A stretch of 64,000 nucleotides of DNA, taken from positions 1 through 64,000 of the forward strand of contig NZ_JAFKOJ010000014.1 of NCBI RefSeq assembly GCF_017303275.1, given 5' to 3'. Position 1 is the first letter of the stretch; each line of letters starts with the position of its first letter. The notes under the pieces are model-generated. The model worked only from the letters and a program-made list of their open reading frames with translations. It had not been told where the DNA came from and made no database searches. The position numbers and the translations under genes were made by a program. The stretch is from Bacillus sp. NTK034. GTDB taxonomy: Bacteria; Bacillota; Bacilli; Bacillales; Cytobacillaceae. Of this stretch, positions 35,513 through 43,752 are shown one piece after another.

Positions 35513-35634
35513 AAGCAATCATGCCCAGCAATAATATTTTTCATCTTGTTAAATAAATTGTAAGAGGCTATGATATTCATATATTGATTTTTACTTTTCA
35601 GCTCATACCAAGCGGTAAGAGTCAACTAACTATT

Positions 35635-35716
35635 AAAGCACTTTTCGAGTGTTTAAACGCCATAAAAAGCATTTGTGCCTTTTTTGTCGTTTAAGAACTG
35701 GAAAAGTGCTTTTTTG
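35635..35716 (+). terminator. Leader-type terminator
   Basis: AAAGCACTTTTC at the left pairs with GAAAAGTGCTTTTTT at the right, enclosing a second partly paired CGTTTAA/TTAAACG region. It sits about 60 bases before the next ribosome site. Confidence 0.7.
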
Positions 35717-35784
35717 CGCTTATATTTACAAGTTATTAAACTTATATGTATAAGAAGATTTCGGAACTACTAAGGGGGATTTCA

Positions 35785-35961
35785 ATGGACACTTTGCTTG
35801 GATTACTAATTACACCTACAACTTGGATTTTAATAGCTGCAGTTGTCATTATTTATTGCGTGTTGAAAATTATTAGAAATATTTATGCCACAGTTGTGGG
35901 CCTATTTTTTACCGGTATATGGATTTATAAAGCTTATCACTTTTTGATGGATAAATTTTAA
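35785..35961 (+). CDS. Small membrane protein (58 residues)
   Basis: The ATG at 35,785 follows AAGGGGG. The product has two hydrophobic segments (TTWILIAAVVIIYCVL and VVGLFFTGIWIYKAY). The function is unknown. Confidence 0.6.
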   Translation: MDTLLGLLITPTTWILIAAVVIIYCVLKIIRNIYATVVGLFFTGIWIYKAYHFLMDKF

Positions 35962-36053
35962 TCTTGCTATTAGTTACCTATAATTACAAACCAACATAAA
36001 AATTTAAGTCGTTTTATGAAACATCAAATAAAAAGGACAAGGAGTAGTAATAA

Positions 36054-36281
36054 ATGAGGAGAATTACAAAATCCGTAGCAAATGAAAGGTATGTGGAAGG
36101 TCAGCAAGTTGTAATCGATGAACAAACTGCCTCCATTTCTTTATTACAAAGGAGATTAAGAATAGGATTCATTTCTGCAGTTATGATTATGGACCGCATG
36201 GAAGAAGAAGGTGTTGTTGGCCCCTATAATGGTCCACTACCCAGAGAAGTATTAGTTAAGAAACATAGGAGTGATAACTAG
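36054..36281 (+). CDS. Stand-alone FtsK gamma-type DNA-binding domain
   Basis: This 75-residue protein consists of ASISLLQRRLRIGFISAVMI, MDRMEEEGVVGPYNG and PREVLV, the winged-helix gamma domain found at the C-terminus of FtsK/SpoIIIE, without any translocase motor. In FtsK this domain reads KOPS/SRS sequences and activates XerD. AAGGAG precedes the ATG. It overlaps the start of the next gene. Together with the Xer-like recombinase upstream it may form a plasmid-specific dimer-resolution module. Confidence 0.88.
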   Translation: MRRITKSVANERYVEGQQVVIDEQTASISLLQRRLRIGFISAVMIMDRMEEEGVVGPYNGPLPREVLVKKHRSDN

Positions 36282-36555
36282 GTTGTCCTATTTAAAATGC
36301 CCACAGTGCCGAAATGTCCGTATGTTTAAGGATGGTAGGTGTTTGATTTGCAACTACATAACAAATGAGCGAAGGGCTATTGAAGCTATATATCCCAATA
36401 AGAAACATTCTTCTGAAACTGGAGCTCTTCAGCTTAAAACAAAACCTTACAATACTACGATAAACAATAGCAATCTAATAACTACAGCCTCGGTTATAAT
36501 GGATACATGTTCTGGCTCAAATACGGGTTCTGATTCTAATTCTGGAGATTATTGA
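36271..36555 (+). CDS. Small zinc-ribbon protein
   Basis: The product of up to 94 residues has an N-terminal zinc ribbon (LKCPQCRNVRMFKDGRCLIC) and a Ser/Asn/Thr-rich low-complexity tail. It overlaps the FtsK-gamma gene by 11 bases; the start may be GTG at 36,271 or TTG at 36,283. The function is unknown. Confidence 0.6.
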   Translation: MITRLSYLKCPQCRNVRMFKDGRCLICNYITNERRAIEAIYPNKKHSSETGALQLKTKPYNTTINNSNLITTASVIMDTCSGSNTGSDSNSGDY

Positions 36556-36833
36556 CCAGATTCTCCATTTATGGTGTCGCATAGAAATTAAGCTAAACTC
36601 CGGTTAATACTATAACAAATTCTAAAATGGTTAGCCAGCTAGTTATCAAGGCAGACCGATATATTTATATATCCTCTGCTTTTTCTATTTAAATCGGGGC
36701 AAATTTGGTCAAGAGTATTTTATTCAAACTTTTTGTTTTTATTCTTCCAATAGTTTCACAATTTACTTATAATTAACATATACCAATCTTGTAACTTTAT
36801 GTTAAACCCATGCGGGATTAACAATTTAAATTA

Positions 36834-36914
36834 CTAAGCACTTTATTCAAAGTGATTAAATCTACTATTTTAGTAGCAATGGATTTAATCATTTTGAGTA
36901 GGGCGCTTTTTTTT
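36834..36914 (+). terminator. Leader-type terminator upstream of the holA operon
   Basis: Nested arms AAGCAC/GCGCTT, CAAAGTGATTAAATC/GATTTAATCATTTTG and CTACTA/TAGTAG form a long stem followed by TTTTTTTT. It lies 17 bases before the AAGGAGAG box of the next gene. Confidence 0.75.
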
Positions 36915-36946
36915 ATGGCCAAAAATTTTTAAGGAGAGTGGAAGTC

Positions 36947-37108
36947 TTGCTACGGATTCTATTTTATTCCTACTGGGCTTATACCGGTTTACAAGTTGCT
37001 GTTTATTCAATGTTGGGTGACTTAGGGAGCATGGCAGCAAACAGCATTGGAATGTTGCTATTTGCCCTATTAATTCAAAAATTGAAGAGGAAGGAGCAGG
37101 CAAAATGA
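36947..37108 (+). CDS. Small membrane protein coupled to holA (53 residues)
   Basis: TTG start behind AAGGAGAG. The product is hydrophobic (LLRILFYSYWAYTGLQVAVY, then SIGMLLFALLIQKLK) with a basic tail. Its stop overlaps the holA start (ATGA). A membrane link for the HolA-like protein is conceivable. Confidence 0.6.
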   Translation: MLRILFYSYWAYTGLQVAVYSMLGDLGSMAANSIGMLLFALLIQKLKRKEQAK

Positions 37109-38079
37109 AAAACGTACATGTTTTATTTGGTCCTGAGAGATATTTTTTGGAAAAGAAGAAACAAGAAATAATTAACAATACTATTCCACCGGAAGAAAGA
37201 GATTTAAGTGTAACTATTCATGACGCTAGAGAGACCTCTATTCAAGAAGCGTTAGATGATTGTCAAACCATTTCTTTCTTAGGTGGAAATAGGGTCGTAA
37301 TTGTCAAAGATGCATATTTTCTCACAACTGAAAAAGCTCGCGAGAAAGTGGATCACAACTTGGATTCTCTCCTTTCCTATATGGAGAAACCAAGTGGAGA
37401 TGCCGTGTTAGTAATTATGGTTCCTTATGAAAAATTGGATAACCGAAAAAAGGTTGTTAAAAATCTAAAGAAGTTGGCAGCTGTCTATGAGGCGAAATCG
37501 TTAAAAGGCGGCCAACTCTTTGATTGGGTGTATAAAAGAACCAGGGAACAAGGAGTCTCAATGAGCACAGAAGGAATAAATCTTCTTATCTCCTATATAG
37601 GTTCCAACCTGTATCAATTAGAAAATGAAATTATAAAGATGGCCTTACATATAGGTCCAAGTAATGAGCTAGAAGTGCAGCATATCGAAAACCTCGTTTC
37701 ACGCACATTGGAGCAAGACATTTTTAAATTGATCAATGCCATTGTTTCAAAAAGGGCAGAAGAAGCATTCCTCTTACTTGAAGACATGTTCAGACAAGGA
37801 GAGGACTCTATAAAGATTATTAATCTAATCGCTCGCCAATTCCGCATTCTTTTTCAGCTACAGGAATTGAAAAAAGAGGGACTTAGTAATGGTCAAATCG
37901 CTTCCAAAATAAAGCTTCCACCTTTTTTGGTCAATATGAATATGAATTTATCTGGCCAATACGAAGGTAAAGAGCTGCTTGGAATTTTATCACAGCTTAC
38001 TGAGCTAGATTACCAAATGAAAACGGGTCAGGTAAGCAAGGAACTTGCATTAGAATCCTTTATTGCAAAAATCGCATAA
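37105..38079 (+). CDS. holA: DNA polymerase III delta subunit-like protein (HolA)
   Basis: This 324-residue HolA-family clamp-loader subunit starts KNVHVLFGPERYFLEKKKQE and contains FLGGNRVVIVKDAYF and GSNLYQLENEIIKMALH, typical of the family. Delta opens the sliding clamp during loading. A plasmid-borne copy could tune replication of the replicon or act as a partner for its own initiator. Translationally coupled to the small membrane gene upstream. Confidence 0.92.
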   Translation: MKNVHVLFGPERYFLEKKKQEIINNTIPPEERDLSVTIHDARETSIQEALDDCQTISFLGGNRVVIVKDAYFLTTEKAREKVDHNLDSLLSYMEKPSGDAVLVIMVPYEKLDNRKKVVKNLKKLAAVYEAKSLKGGQLFDWVYKRTREQGVSMSTEGINLLISYIGSNLYQLENEIIKMALHIGPSNELEVQHIENLVSRTLEQDIFKLINAIVSKRAEEAFLLLEDMFRQGEDSIKIINLIARQFRILFQLQELKKEGLSNGQIASKIKLPPFLVNMNMNLSGQYEGKELLGILSQLTELDYQMKTGQVSKELALESFIAKIA

Positions 38080-38130
38080 ACCATACTTTGCATTCAATAA
38101 TTATTGCCCATTTTTTAAGGAGGAATTTAA

Positions 38131-38346
38131 ATGAAATACACTTACGAAGTTGAAATGAGTCCTTTAAGACATAGGATTATAGAGGAACAACAGAAAAAAC
38201 AAGCACTAGCACTGGAGATTAAAAGGAGAAATCAAAAATCAAGACGTATAAAAAGGATGATTGGCAACTTGATTGTTGGGACCTTAGTTTCTGCAGTAAT
38301 GGTAGGAGTGGTTTTATTAGGATCATTTTTAGATAGTGGATTATAA
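38131..38346 (+). CDS. Small single-pass membrane protein (71 residues)
   Basis: AAGGAGG precedes the ATG. A basic helical N-terminus (EEQQKKQALALEIKRRNQKS) is followed by one transmembrane helix (VGTLVSAVMVGVVLLG). The function is unknown. It is followed by a terminator. Confidence 0.6.
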   Translation: MKYTYEVEMSPLRHRIIEEQQKKQALALEIKRRNQKSRRIKRMIGNLIVGTLVSAVMVGVVLLGSFLDSGL

Positions 38347-38349
38347 ATC

Positions 38350-38379
38350 AAAGCCTCCCTTAGATAGGGGGGCTTTTTA
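38350..38379 (+). terminator. Intrinsic terminator
   Basis: AAAGCCTCCCTTAGATAGGG and GGCTTTTT form a tight stem with a T-run. Confidence 0.85.
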
Positions 38380-38568
38380 TCTACCCGAAATGAAAAAATG
38401 TCCTGATCTGAGTACCTAATCAAATATTAGTAATAGTTTTCGTATAGGTAAATTCCCCCTAATAATTACAAGTATTTCTAAAAATATGCTAGAATATAGG
38501 AACAAATGTTCTATTTTGGTTGTTTTTTTTCTTGAACTTGCTCTTTATTTAATAGGGGGTGTGTCTTA

Positions 38569-38847
38569 GTGGAAAAATACAGTAGTTTGAGCGAGTTTAA
38601 GAAAAAGAATACCGAATTTTTATCACAACCTATTGTACAAAGTTTTTTCGATGATTCTAGGAACCTTTCTCTCTTAGAATTATCTGTAGTTGACGGGGAT
38701 ATAGAGGCTCAAAATCAGCTGGATAGACGGTTTGTAGAGCACTTTTTTTTATGCCGTTTAATAAAATATATTTCTACTCTTTCATTTCGTTTTTCTATTG
38801 ATTTTAATAAGCGCAGAAGGAAACAGAGGAAAATTTCCCGCTTCTAG
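38569..38847 (+). CDS. N-terminal part of a SigO-like sigma factor (region 2)
   Basis: This 92-residue frame starts with GTG behind AGGGGGTG. FKKKNTEFLSQPIVQSFF and the FLCRLIKYISTLSFRFSIDF segment resemble sigma-70 region 2 of YvrI/SigO-type factors. Near FNKRRRK the reading leaves the conserved frame and stops. The -1 frame continues KETEENFPLLVDQPNNESNS into the region-4 frame at 38,880. A single-base frameshift in one gene of about 190 codons is the simplest explanation; two separate subunits is the other. Confidence 0.6.
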   Translation: MEKYSSLSEFKKKNTEFLSQPIVQSFFDDSRNLSLLELSVVDGDIEAQNQLDRRFVEHFFLCRLIKYISTLSFRFSIDFNKRRRKQRKISRF

Positions 38848-38879
38848 TAGACCAACCAAATAATGAGAGTAATTCAACT

Positions 38880-39152
38880 ATGTTGGATTATTTATCAGTC
38901 ACACAAGAACAGCTTACTATTGTAAATGAAGGAGAATCTTCAAACATATTTGAATTAGTCGTAGATGAAGCCTTATATAAAATTCTTATGAAACTTGGTA
39001 AAAAAGAAAAAGAAGTAATCCAGCTTATTCTCGGGGATCAATTGAAACAGATTGAGATAGCAAGAATACTCAACGAAAGTCCTCAAAACATAGCAAAAAC
39101 AAAGAAAAAAGCTTTAATGAAAATAAGGAAGCAATATGAAAAAAGGGGATAA
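38880..39152 (+). CDS. C-terminal part of a SigO-like sigma factor (region 4)
   Basis: This 90-residue frame contains the sigma region-4 helix-turn-helix (QIEIARILNESPQNIAKTKK). The ATG at 38,880 lacks a good ribosome site, and the frame is open upstream for about 20 codons, supporting a frameshift relation with 38,569-38,847. The next gene resembles the RsoA co-factor in size. Confidence 0.65.
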   Translation: MLDYLSVTQEQLTIVNEGESSNIFELVVDEALYKILMKLGKKEKEVIQLILGDQLKQIEIARILNESPQNIAKTKKKALMKIRKQYEKRG

Positions 39153-39157
39153 TTTAA

Positions 39158-39394
39158 GTGGAAAAATATATAGATAAAAAGGAGATACTAACCAAAGCAC
39201 TTTTGATTATGAATCCAAAGATTAAGAAATCACTATTAAGTGCTGACTTAAATGATCGAGATGATTTGGAACAAGAAATTAAATTGAAAATTGTAGAAGC
39301 GGTTCTTGGCGGTAAAATAGACTTTCCTCCAACATTTACTGATTACTATGAGGTATTCACCAATAAAGCCATTCAGCAAGCTAACAACAGTTAG
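39158..39394 (+). CDS. RsoA-like small sigma co-factor candidate (78 residues)
   Basis: GTG start behind AAAAGGGGA, 5 bp after the sigma frame. The product contains LNDRDDLEQEIKLKIVEAVL, a helical segment like that of small HTH/sigma-region-2-like proteins. Position directly behind a SigO-like gene and length near that of RsoA (YvrHa, 79 residues in B. subtilis) support the assignment; sequence alone is not decisive. Confidence 0.5.
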   Translation: MEKYIDKKEILTKALLIMNPKIKKSLLSADLNDRDDLEQEIKLKIVEAVLGGKIDFPPTFTDYYEVFTNKAIQQANNS

Positions 39395-39477
39395 CTTGCT
39401 TTTTATATTTAGATAGCACTTAAAGGTTGATTTATACCTACGTTCCAACTCTTTATAGCTAAAGGGGGTGTTTGATA

Positions 39478-39633
39478 ATGGAAATAAATTTTCCTCAAAT
39501 TGTGGGAATTCTGGCTAATTTCGGATTCCCTGTTATGGTTGCCATTTATCTTTTAATTAGGTTCGAAAAGAGAATCGAGGGATTAACAGAGGCAATTTCC
39601 CAGCTGCAGCAATTTATGAAATCTAAATTATAA
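39478..39633 (+). CDS. YvrJ-family small membrane protein
   Basis: This 51-residue protein behind AAAGGGGGTG reads INFPQIVGILANFGFPVMVA, then IYLLIRFEKRIEGLTEAISQ, the YvrJ pattern of one membrane helix and a short amphipathic tail. In B. subtilis yvrJ lies in the SigO regulon beside yvrI and yvrHa. The same trio here implies transfer of the whole module. Confidence 0.8.
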   Translation: MEINFPQIVGILANFGFPVMVAIYLLIRFEKRIEGLTEAISQLQQFMKSKL

Positions 39634-39740
39634 TTTTTTAAAAAGGGTTGATTTTTTCTTTTGAATTTCTCTTTATATAGTAACAAGTTAATAACCGCGC
39701 GGGAAATTACTTGTACTAAAATTGTGGAGGTAAATATATT

Positions 39741-40190
39741 ATGGCTATAACTGGTGGAAGTGAATATGCAGCTAAAATTACAGTTAGCTTGAGTCAAATA
39801 AGAAACATGCAACGAGCACAACAAGATATCTGGACTGAAGGTTTCAAAAATAATAATTATAGCAAGTTACAATCCCTATTAGGTACAACAGCCACTGTGT
39901 TAGGGCTAGTATTTGTGGCAAGTACTCCTGCAGGAATTGTAGCAGGTGTAACTGGACTAGTAGTGGGTTTAGCTCCAAGTGCTAAAAATACGCTCAAAAA
40001 CTTGGTTTACAATGGATATTGGGAAATGGGTTACTTGGAAAGATTTATGGAGGATAATCCAAAATACGATTTAATGGAAGTTGAACTTCCATTTATAGAA
40101 TATACAGTAGACGGTAAACGAATTCGATTTGTGACAGGTAGAGGAGTAATCAAACGAGTTCACTCCGGTAGTGGCTGGATTACCTTATAA
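39741..40190 (+). CDS. Hypothetical protein with glycine-rich hydrophobic segment
   Basis: This 149-residue protein behind GGAGG has a hydrophobic Ala/Gly/Val segment (VLGLVFVASTPAGIVAGVTG) near residue 60 and a charged C-terminal domain. It follows the yvrJ-like gene and may be under the same sigma factor. Family unknown. Confidence 0.6.
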   Translation: MAITGGSEYAAKITVSLSQIRNMQRAQQDIWTEGFKNNNYSKLQSLLGTTATVLGLVFVASTPAGIVAGVTGLVVGLAPSAKNTLKNLVYNGYWEMGYLERFMEDNPKYDLMEVELPFIEYTVDGKRIRFVTGRGVIKRVHSGSGWITL

Positions 40191-40192
40191 TC

Positions 40193-40235
40193 AAAAAAAA
40201 GAATGTTCGGAATAATAACCGAACATTCTTTTATT
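40193..40235. terminator. Bidirectional terminator
   Basis: AAAAGAATGTTCGG pairs with CCGAACATTCTTTT around AATAATAA between convergent genes. Confidence 0.92.
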
Positions 40236-40641
40236 TAAATAAGTTTTGCATTTCCAACTTATTGTCATTGATTACTTTAAATTGGCTACTTTCCCTTGAT
40301 TCAAAACTATAAATATTTATAAAATTATTATCATAAAAAGTTAATCCATACGTTTGCTTATTATTTTCAAATAGGGATATCCAATAAGATTCGTTGAAAT
40401 CTTTATCTGATTGTTCATCTTTTCTTAATTCTATCTTAGAAAAGTCATCCATAATTTTTTCTATTTCATTTTTATCAGTCAGAATTATTTCTTTACTGTT
40501 TTTTTTGATCTCAATTGAAGTTATCTCTTCTACATTAAATATAACAATTTCTTCAAATGATGAACTTTTTAAAGTATAAAAATAAATGAATCCGAAAATC
40601 CCCAAAACTATTACCAGGGAAAAAATTATGGTTTTTTTCAA
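40231..40641 (-). CDS. Hypothetical membrane-anchored protein
   Basis: This 136-residue protein has an N-terminal hydrophobic anchor (IIFSLVIVLGIFGFIYFYT) without a lipobox and a beta-rich extracytoplasmic domain. GGGGG precedes the ATG. Family unknown. Confidence 0.6.
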   Translation of the reverse strand: MKKTIIFSLVIVLGIFGFIYFYTLKSSSFEEIVIFNVEEITSIEIKKNSKEIILTDKNEIEKIMDDFSKIELRKDEQSDKDFNESYWISLFENNKQTYGLTFYDNNFINIYSFESRESSQFKVINDNKLEMQNLFK

Positions 40642-41139
40642 GGTTATCCCCCTTTTTTAAATACTTCATTACGTAAAGAATATTACTATGTCTTCATCCA
40701 ACTATTGTAAGATTTTAATTAAGTGAATGTTTTAATAATATTCATTTTACCATAAATATCAAATACAAATATATTCTTTAGTTCCAAGGTATTAAGAATC
40801 TAAAGGTTTCCTGAACAATTCCTTGGCGTATGTTTTTCGCTTTTTGCTGGTAGTACCCCATACAAAATTTCAATTGGGCAAATCCTCTTTCATAAATGTT
40901 ATCCCTCTTCTTCATGACTGCTCTCCCATGAGTACTAATAATTTGATTTTTTATCATAAGTCTATCCACAGAGAGCGGGATTTGGCCATTTCCATTCCTT
41001 TACTTGCCAATCTATATATAGTAAGCTTGAAATATATTACTTTTTTGTATTAACTTTACCCAAGCGGGGAAAGTATTTTATTTTTTTACACCCGTTGTAG
41101 GTTTGATTACTCAAATACGCATATCGTTTATTAGCAATA
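40642..41139. other. Intergenic region with decayed coding traces
   Basis: Minus-strand traces are visible. Around 40,800-40,865 a stretch reads either YYQQKAKNIRQGIVQE or, in another frame, GTTSKKRKTYAKELFRK. The latter matches the tail of the HExxH protein at 11,440-11,480 at DNA level. Around 40,960-41,000 the frame NGQIPLSVDRLMIKN resembles the AbrB-like gene at 62,516. Neither is intact, and nothing else is recognised. Confidence 0.35.
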
Positions 41140-41188
41140 GCCCATTAGGGAAGTGTTTCTTAAAACATGACCTTAATGGGTTTTTTTA
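41140..41188 (+). terminator. Leader-type terminator upstream of the dndC-like gene
   Basis: AGCCCATTAGGG pairs with CCTTAATGGGTTTTTTT around a loop of about 20 bases. It is 20 bases before the GGAGGAAG ribosome site. Confidence 0.8.
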
Positions 41189-41220
41189 TTTGTGCAAATA
41201 CTTTTTTAGGAGGAAGTAGA

Positions 41221-42597
41221 ATGTCAAAAACGTATGATGATGTATTAATGGATTGGATGTTTTATCGAGAGGATAAGCTGCAGCTCTTTACGGATATTAA
41301 GAACCATATGAAAGCAGTATACTTATCCGACAATAAACCAATGATTCTAGCGGTGTCGTTTGGAAAAGATTCATCCATGGTATTGACACTTTTTCTGGAA
41401 ATGCTGAATAGCCTTACCCCAGCTGAAAGACAAAAAAAGGTGTATGTGATTTCTGCAGATACATTAGTCGAGACAGAATCAATGGCTTCGTATGTAAGAA
41501 AAAATCTTGAAGCAGTCGGAAGGATTGGCAAAGAATTAGGGATTGAAATTTTGCTCAGTGCTCCAAATCCAAAGGAAAAGTTTTTTTACAACGTAATTGG
41601 CAAAGGGCTACCTGCACCAAATGGCAAGTCCCGATTTCGATGGTGCAGTGGAAAGCTCAAGCTATCCCCGATGAATAGAACCATCGAATATATTCTTAAG
41701 CAATGTCCAGTTGATTTTGATGTTGTGGATTTTGATGCTACGCTCCTCATCGGCACAAGGTTGGACGAGTCAGTGGCCAGAGCAAATAGTATACGTAAGT
41801 TTGAGGTAAGTGATTATTTCTCCAAACACCATACCTATGAGAAATTACGAGTGTATACGCCTATAAAAACGATTACCACGTTTGATCTGTGGATATATCT
41901 TGAGAACTTTGTACAGGTGTTTCCATGGGGTGAACTTGTTTCGGAACTGAGAGCTATGTATGAGGATGGTAAGGAATGTCCGATTGTTCGTTCTGTTAAT
42001 GACAAAGCCTGTGGCTCCAATTCCTCTAGAAATGGGTGTTGGGTCTGTCTAATGTCTGGACGCCGCGATGGCATGCTTGAGACATTAATAGAAAAGGGAC
42101 ATAAGGATGCTCCCTATTTAGCAGAATGGAAGGCATTCCTCTTTGATGTAGCAAATGATGTAAGGTACCGGGAGCCGCTTAGAAGGAAGGAATATAGATC
42201 CCATCTAAGTGGTGTAGATCAGGGGGAATACACTCCTATAACGATATTCGAAGAGTTGGATCCTTCTTCACACTATTATCATACATTCCAAAGGGCCAAA
42301 AAAGGCAATGAGAATGGAGAATTCCGTCCTGGCGGCTTTACTATTACATTACGTAAAATCCTTTTAGAGAAGCTCTTATACACCCAGGAAAAGGTAGGCT
42401 ATACTCTCATCGAGGAAGAGGAAATCACTTCTATTCTTGAGGCCTGGAATGAGGATGGGTTTGAATTCTCCAGAAAAGAGCTCCAACCGGTCAATCATCA
42501 ATATGATGGATCTATCGTATTTCATCCGGATTGGACCCTTAATACTAAAGAAAACTACAAATCCAAATCCCATTTTCTATGTGGAGTACAAGTTTAA
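41221..42597 (+). CDS. dndC: DndC-like PAPS-reductase family sulfurtransferase
   Basis: This protein of about 458 residues has the ATP-pyrophosphatase loop VSFGKDSSM and conserved SRFRWCSGKLKLSPMNRTIE. A Cys cluster follows (CPIVRSVNDKACGSNSSRNG, then CWVCLMSGRRDG) that fits the Fe-S ligands of DndC, which activates sulfur for DNA phosphorothioation. The ATG at 41,221 follows GGAGGAAG; an upstream ATG inside the terminator is rejected. No dndB, dndD or dndE is nearby; instead it is followed by a small protein and an XF1762-type GNAT protein. It may therefore act in another nucleic-acid modification. Confidence 0.88.
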   Translation: MSKTYDDVLMDWMFYREDKLQLFTDIKNHMKAVYLSDNKPMILAVSFGKDSSMVLTLFLEMLNSLTPAERQKKVYVISADTLVETESMASYVRKNLEAVGRIGKELGIEILLSAPNPKEKFFYNVIGKGLPAPNGKSRFRWCSGKLKLSPMNRTIEYILKQCPVDFDVVDFDATLLIGTRLDESVARANSIRKFEVSDYFSKHHTYEKLRVYTPIKTITTFDLWIYLENFVQVFPWGELVSELRAMYEDGKECPIVRSVNDKACGSNSSRNGCWVCLMSGRRDGMLETLIEKGHKDAPYLAEWKAFLFDVANDVRYREPLRRKEYRSHLSGVDQGEYTPITIFEELDPSSHYYHTFQRAKKGNENGEFRPGGFTITLRKILLEKLLYTQEKVGYTLIEEEEITSILEAWNEDGFEFSRKELQPVNHQYDGSIVFHPDWTLNTKENYKSKSHFLCGVQV

Positions 42598-42931
42598 ATT
42601 TGGTTTTGACGATATGATTGCTTATATCAAAGAAAGGCAACAATTCATGAAGGATCAAATTTTTTGCTACTTTGATCATGATGATTTGGTGGATGACGGT
42701 ATAGTTTGGAATAAAGCGGTCTTTGTAGTGGCCCGGGAAGATATTCAAACACAAAAAGAGGCGGATGAATATGTAGCTCGCTGGCTTTACATTGATGGTG
42801 CAGAAGCACTAGGAGCAGACGGAAAGCCGTTCAATAAGATGGTCGGGAAATCAAAAGATGCTGCTATTCATCACTTGCTGATCGACACCCTTTATGAAGG
42901 ACTTAAATTAAAAAAAGAAATGGCCAGCTAA
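42581..42931 (+). CDS. Hypothetical protein downstream of dndC-like gene
   Basis: The reliable part (from the ATG at 42,614, about 105 residues) is acidic and soluble: IAYIKERQQFMKDQIFCYFD and AREDIQTQKEADEYVARWLY. It overlaps the upstream gene if started at GTG 42,581. The start is uncertain, as no ribosome site stands out. Co-transcription with the sulfurtransferase suggests a linked role. Confidence 0.6.
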   Translation: MEYKFKFGFDDMIAYIKERQQFMKDQIFCYFDHDDLVDDGIVWNKAVFVVAREDIQTQKEADEYVARWLYIDGAEALGADGKPFNKMVGKSKDAAIHHLLIDTLYEGLKLKKEMAS

Positions 42932-42942
42932 GGGCAAAGACT

Positions 42943-42980
42943 GAGGGAGAGAATTTATATTCTCTCTCTTTATTATTTTT
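42943..42980 (+). terminator. Hairpin upstream of the XF1762-like gene
   Basis: GGGAGAGAATTTATATTCTC and TCTCTTTATTATTTTT form a compact stem with a T-rich tail just before AGGAGG. It fits the attenuator pattern of this region. Confidence 0.65.
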
Positions 42981-42997
42981 CAGGAGGAATCGTAAGA

Positions 42998-43690
42998 ATG
43001 AATTGGTATTGGATTTTTTATAAGGTAAAGACGAATCGATATGTCATAGTATCCGATGAAGATTGCAAAAGAGGGGAAATGTGGGATCTCTTACAAGACG
43101 GATACGATATTGTGTGGGATAGCGCCATAAATAAAGAAATGGCTAAAACACATGTTAAAGAACAAATTGATGCATACTTGGATGCTTATCAAAAAGATTA
43201 TCCATTGGTGCGGCTCCCATTAGAGGATCCTCAGCCGCTCACACTCGAAAATATACCAATCAGCTTTAAAGAAGCAAAGAACTTTATTGATCAACATCAC
43301 AGGCATTGTGTGGCCCCTCACGGACATAAGTTCTCGGTTGGTCTATGGGATACAGACGTACTAGTTGGTGTTGCGATAGCTGGCTTACCAATAGCCAGGC
43401 ACAACAACGATGGATTCACCCTTGAAATCACCCGCTGCTGTTTAAAAAGCAGTATATATAAGAACGGAGTATCAAGGTTGATCAGTTCAATCTATCAAGC
43501 TGGAAAAGCCATGGGGTACCGGAGGATTGTCACCTATACACTTGATGAGGAATCTGGAGTATCCCTAAGAGCTTGTGGATTTAAACTGGAAGGCCTTAGC
43601 AAGGGTGGTTCATGGAATAGTGCAGCCCGCCCTAGAATTGATAAAGGGCCCACGGGACCAAAGAAAAAATGGGTGAAACAGATTAGTTAA
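42998..43690 (+). CDS. XF1762-family GNAT-fold protein
   Basis: This 230-residue protein has a C-terminal domain (about residues 75-215) reading FIDQHHRHCVAPHGHKFSVG, LEITRCCLKSS, MGYRRIVTYTLDEESG and GGSWNSAARPR, the pattern of XF1762-type acyltransferase-fold proteins of phages and plasmids. The N-terminal 70 residues look like a separate small domain. Pairing with a DndC-like protein suggests DNA or RNA modification. AGGAGG precedes the ATG. Confidence 0.8.
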   Translation: MNWYWIFYKVKTNRYVIVSDEDCKRGEMWDLLQDGYDIVWDSAINKEMAKTHVKEQIDAYLDAYQKDYPLVRLPLEDPQPLTLENIPISFKEAKNFIDQHHRHCVAPHGHKFSVGLWDTDVLVGVAIAGLPIARHNNDGFTLEITRCCLKSSIYKNGVSRLISSIYQAGKAMGYRRIVTYTLDEESGVSLRACGFKLEGLSKGGSWNSAARPRIDKGPTGPKKKWVKQIS

Positions 43691-43752
43691 TATGTAATGT
43701 CATTCAAAAATAAAGCTTAACCCATGAACACCATTTAAGGGAGGAACACGAG

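Noticed and set aside
38820-38845. Programmed -1 frameshift site in the sigma gene
   Set aside because: AAAATTTC looks slippery but does not match the incoming reading frame, and no downstream stimulator was seen, so a mutation is simpler.
40778-41053. Small open frames on both strands near 40.9 kb
   Set aside because: No ribosome site, and pieces resemble decayed copies of other genes in the window.
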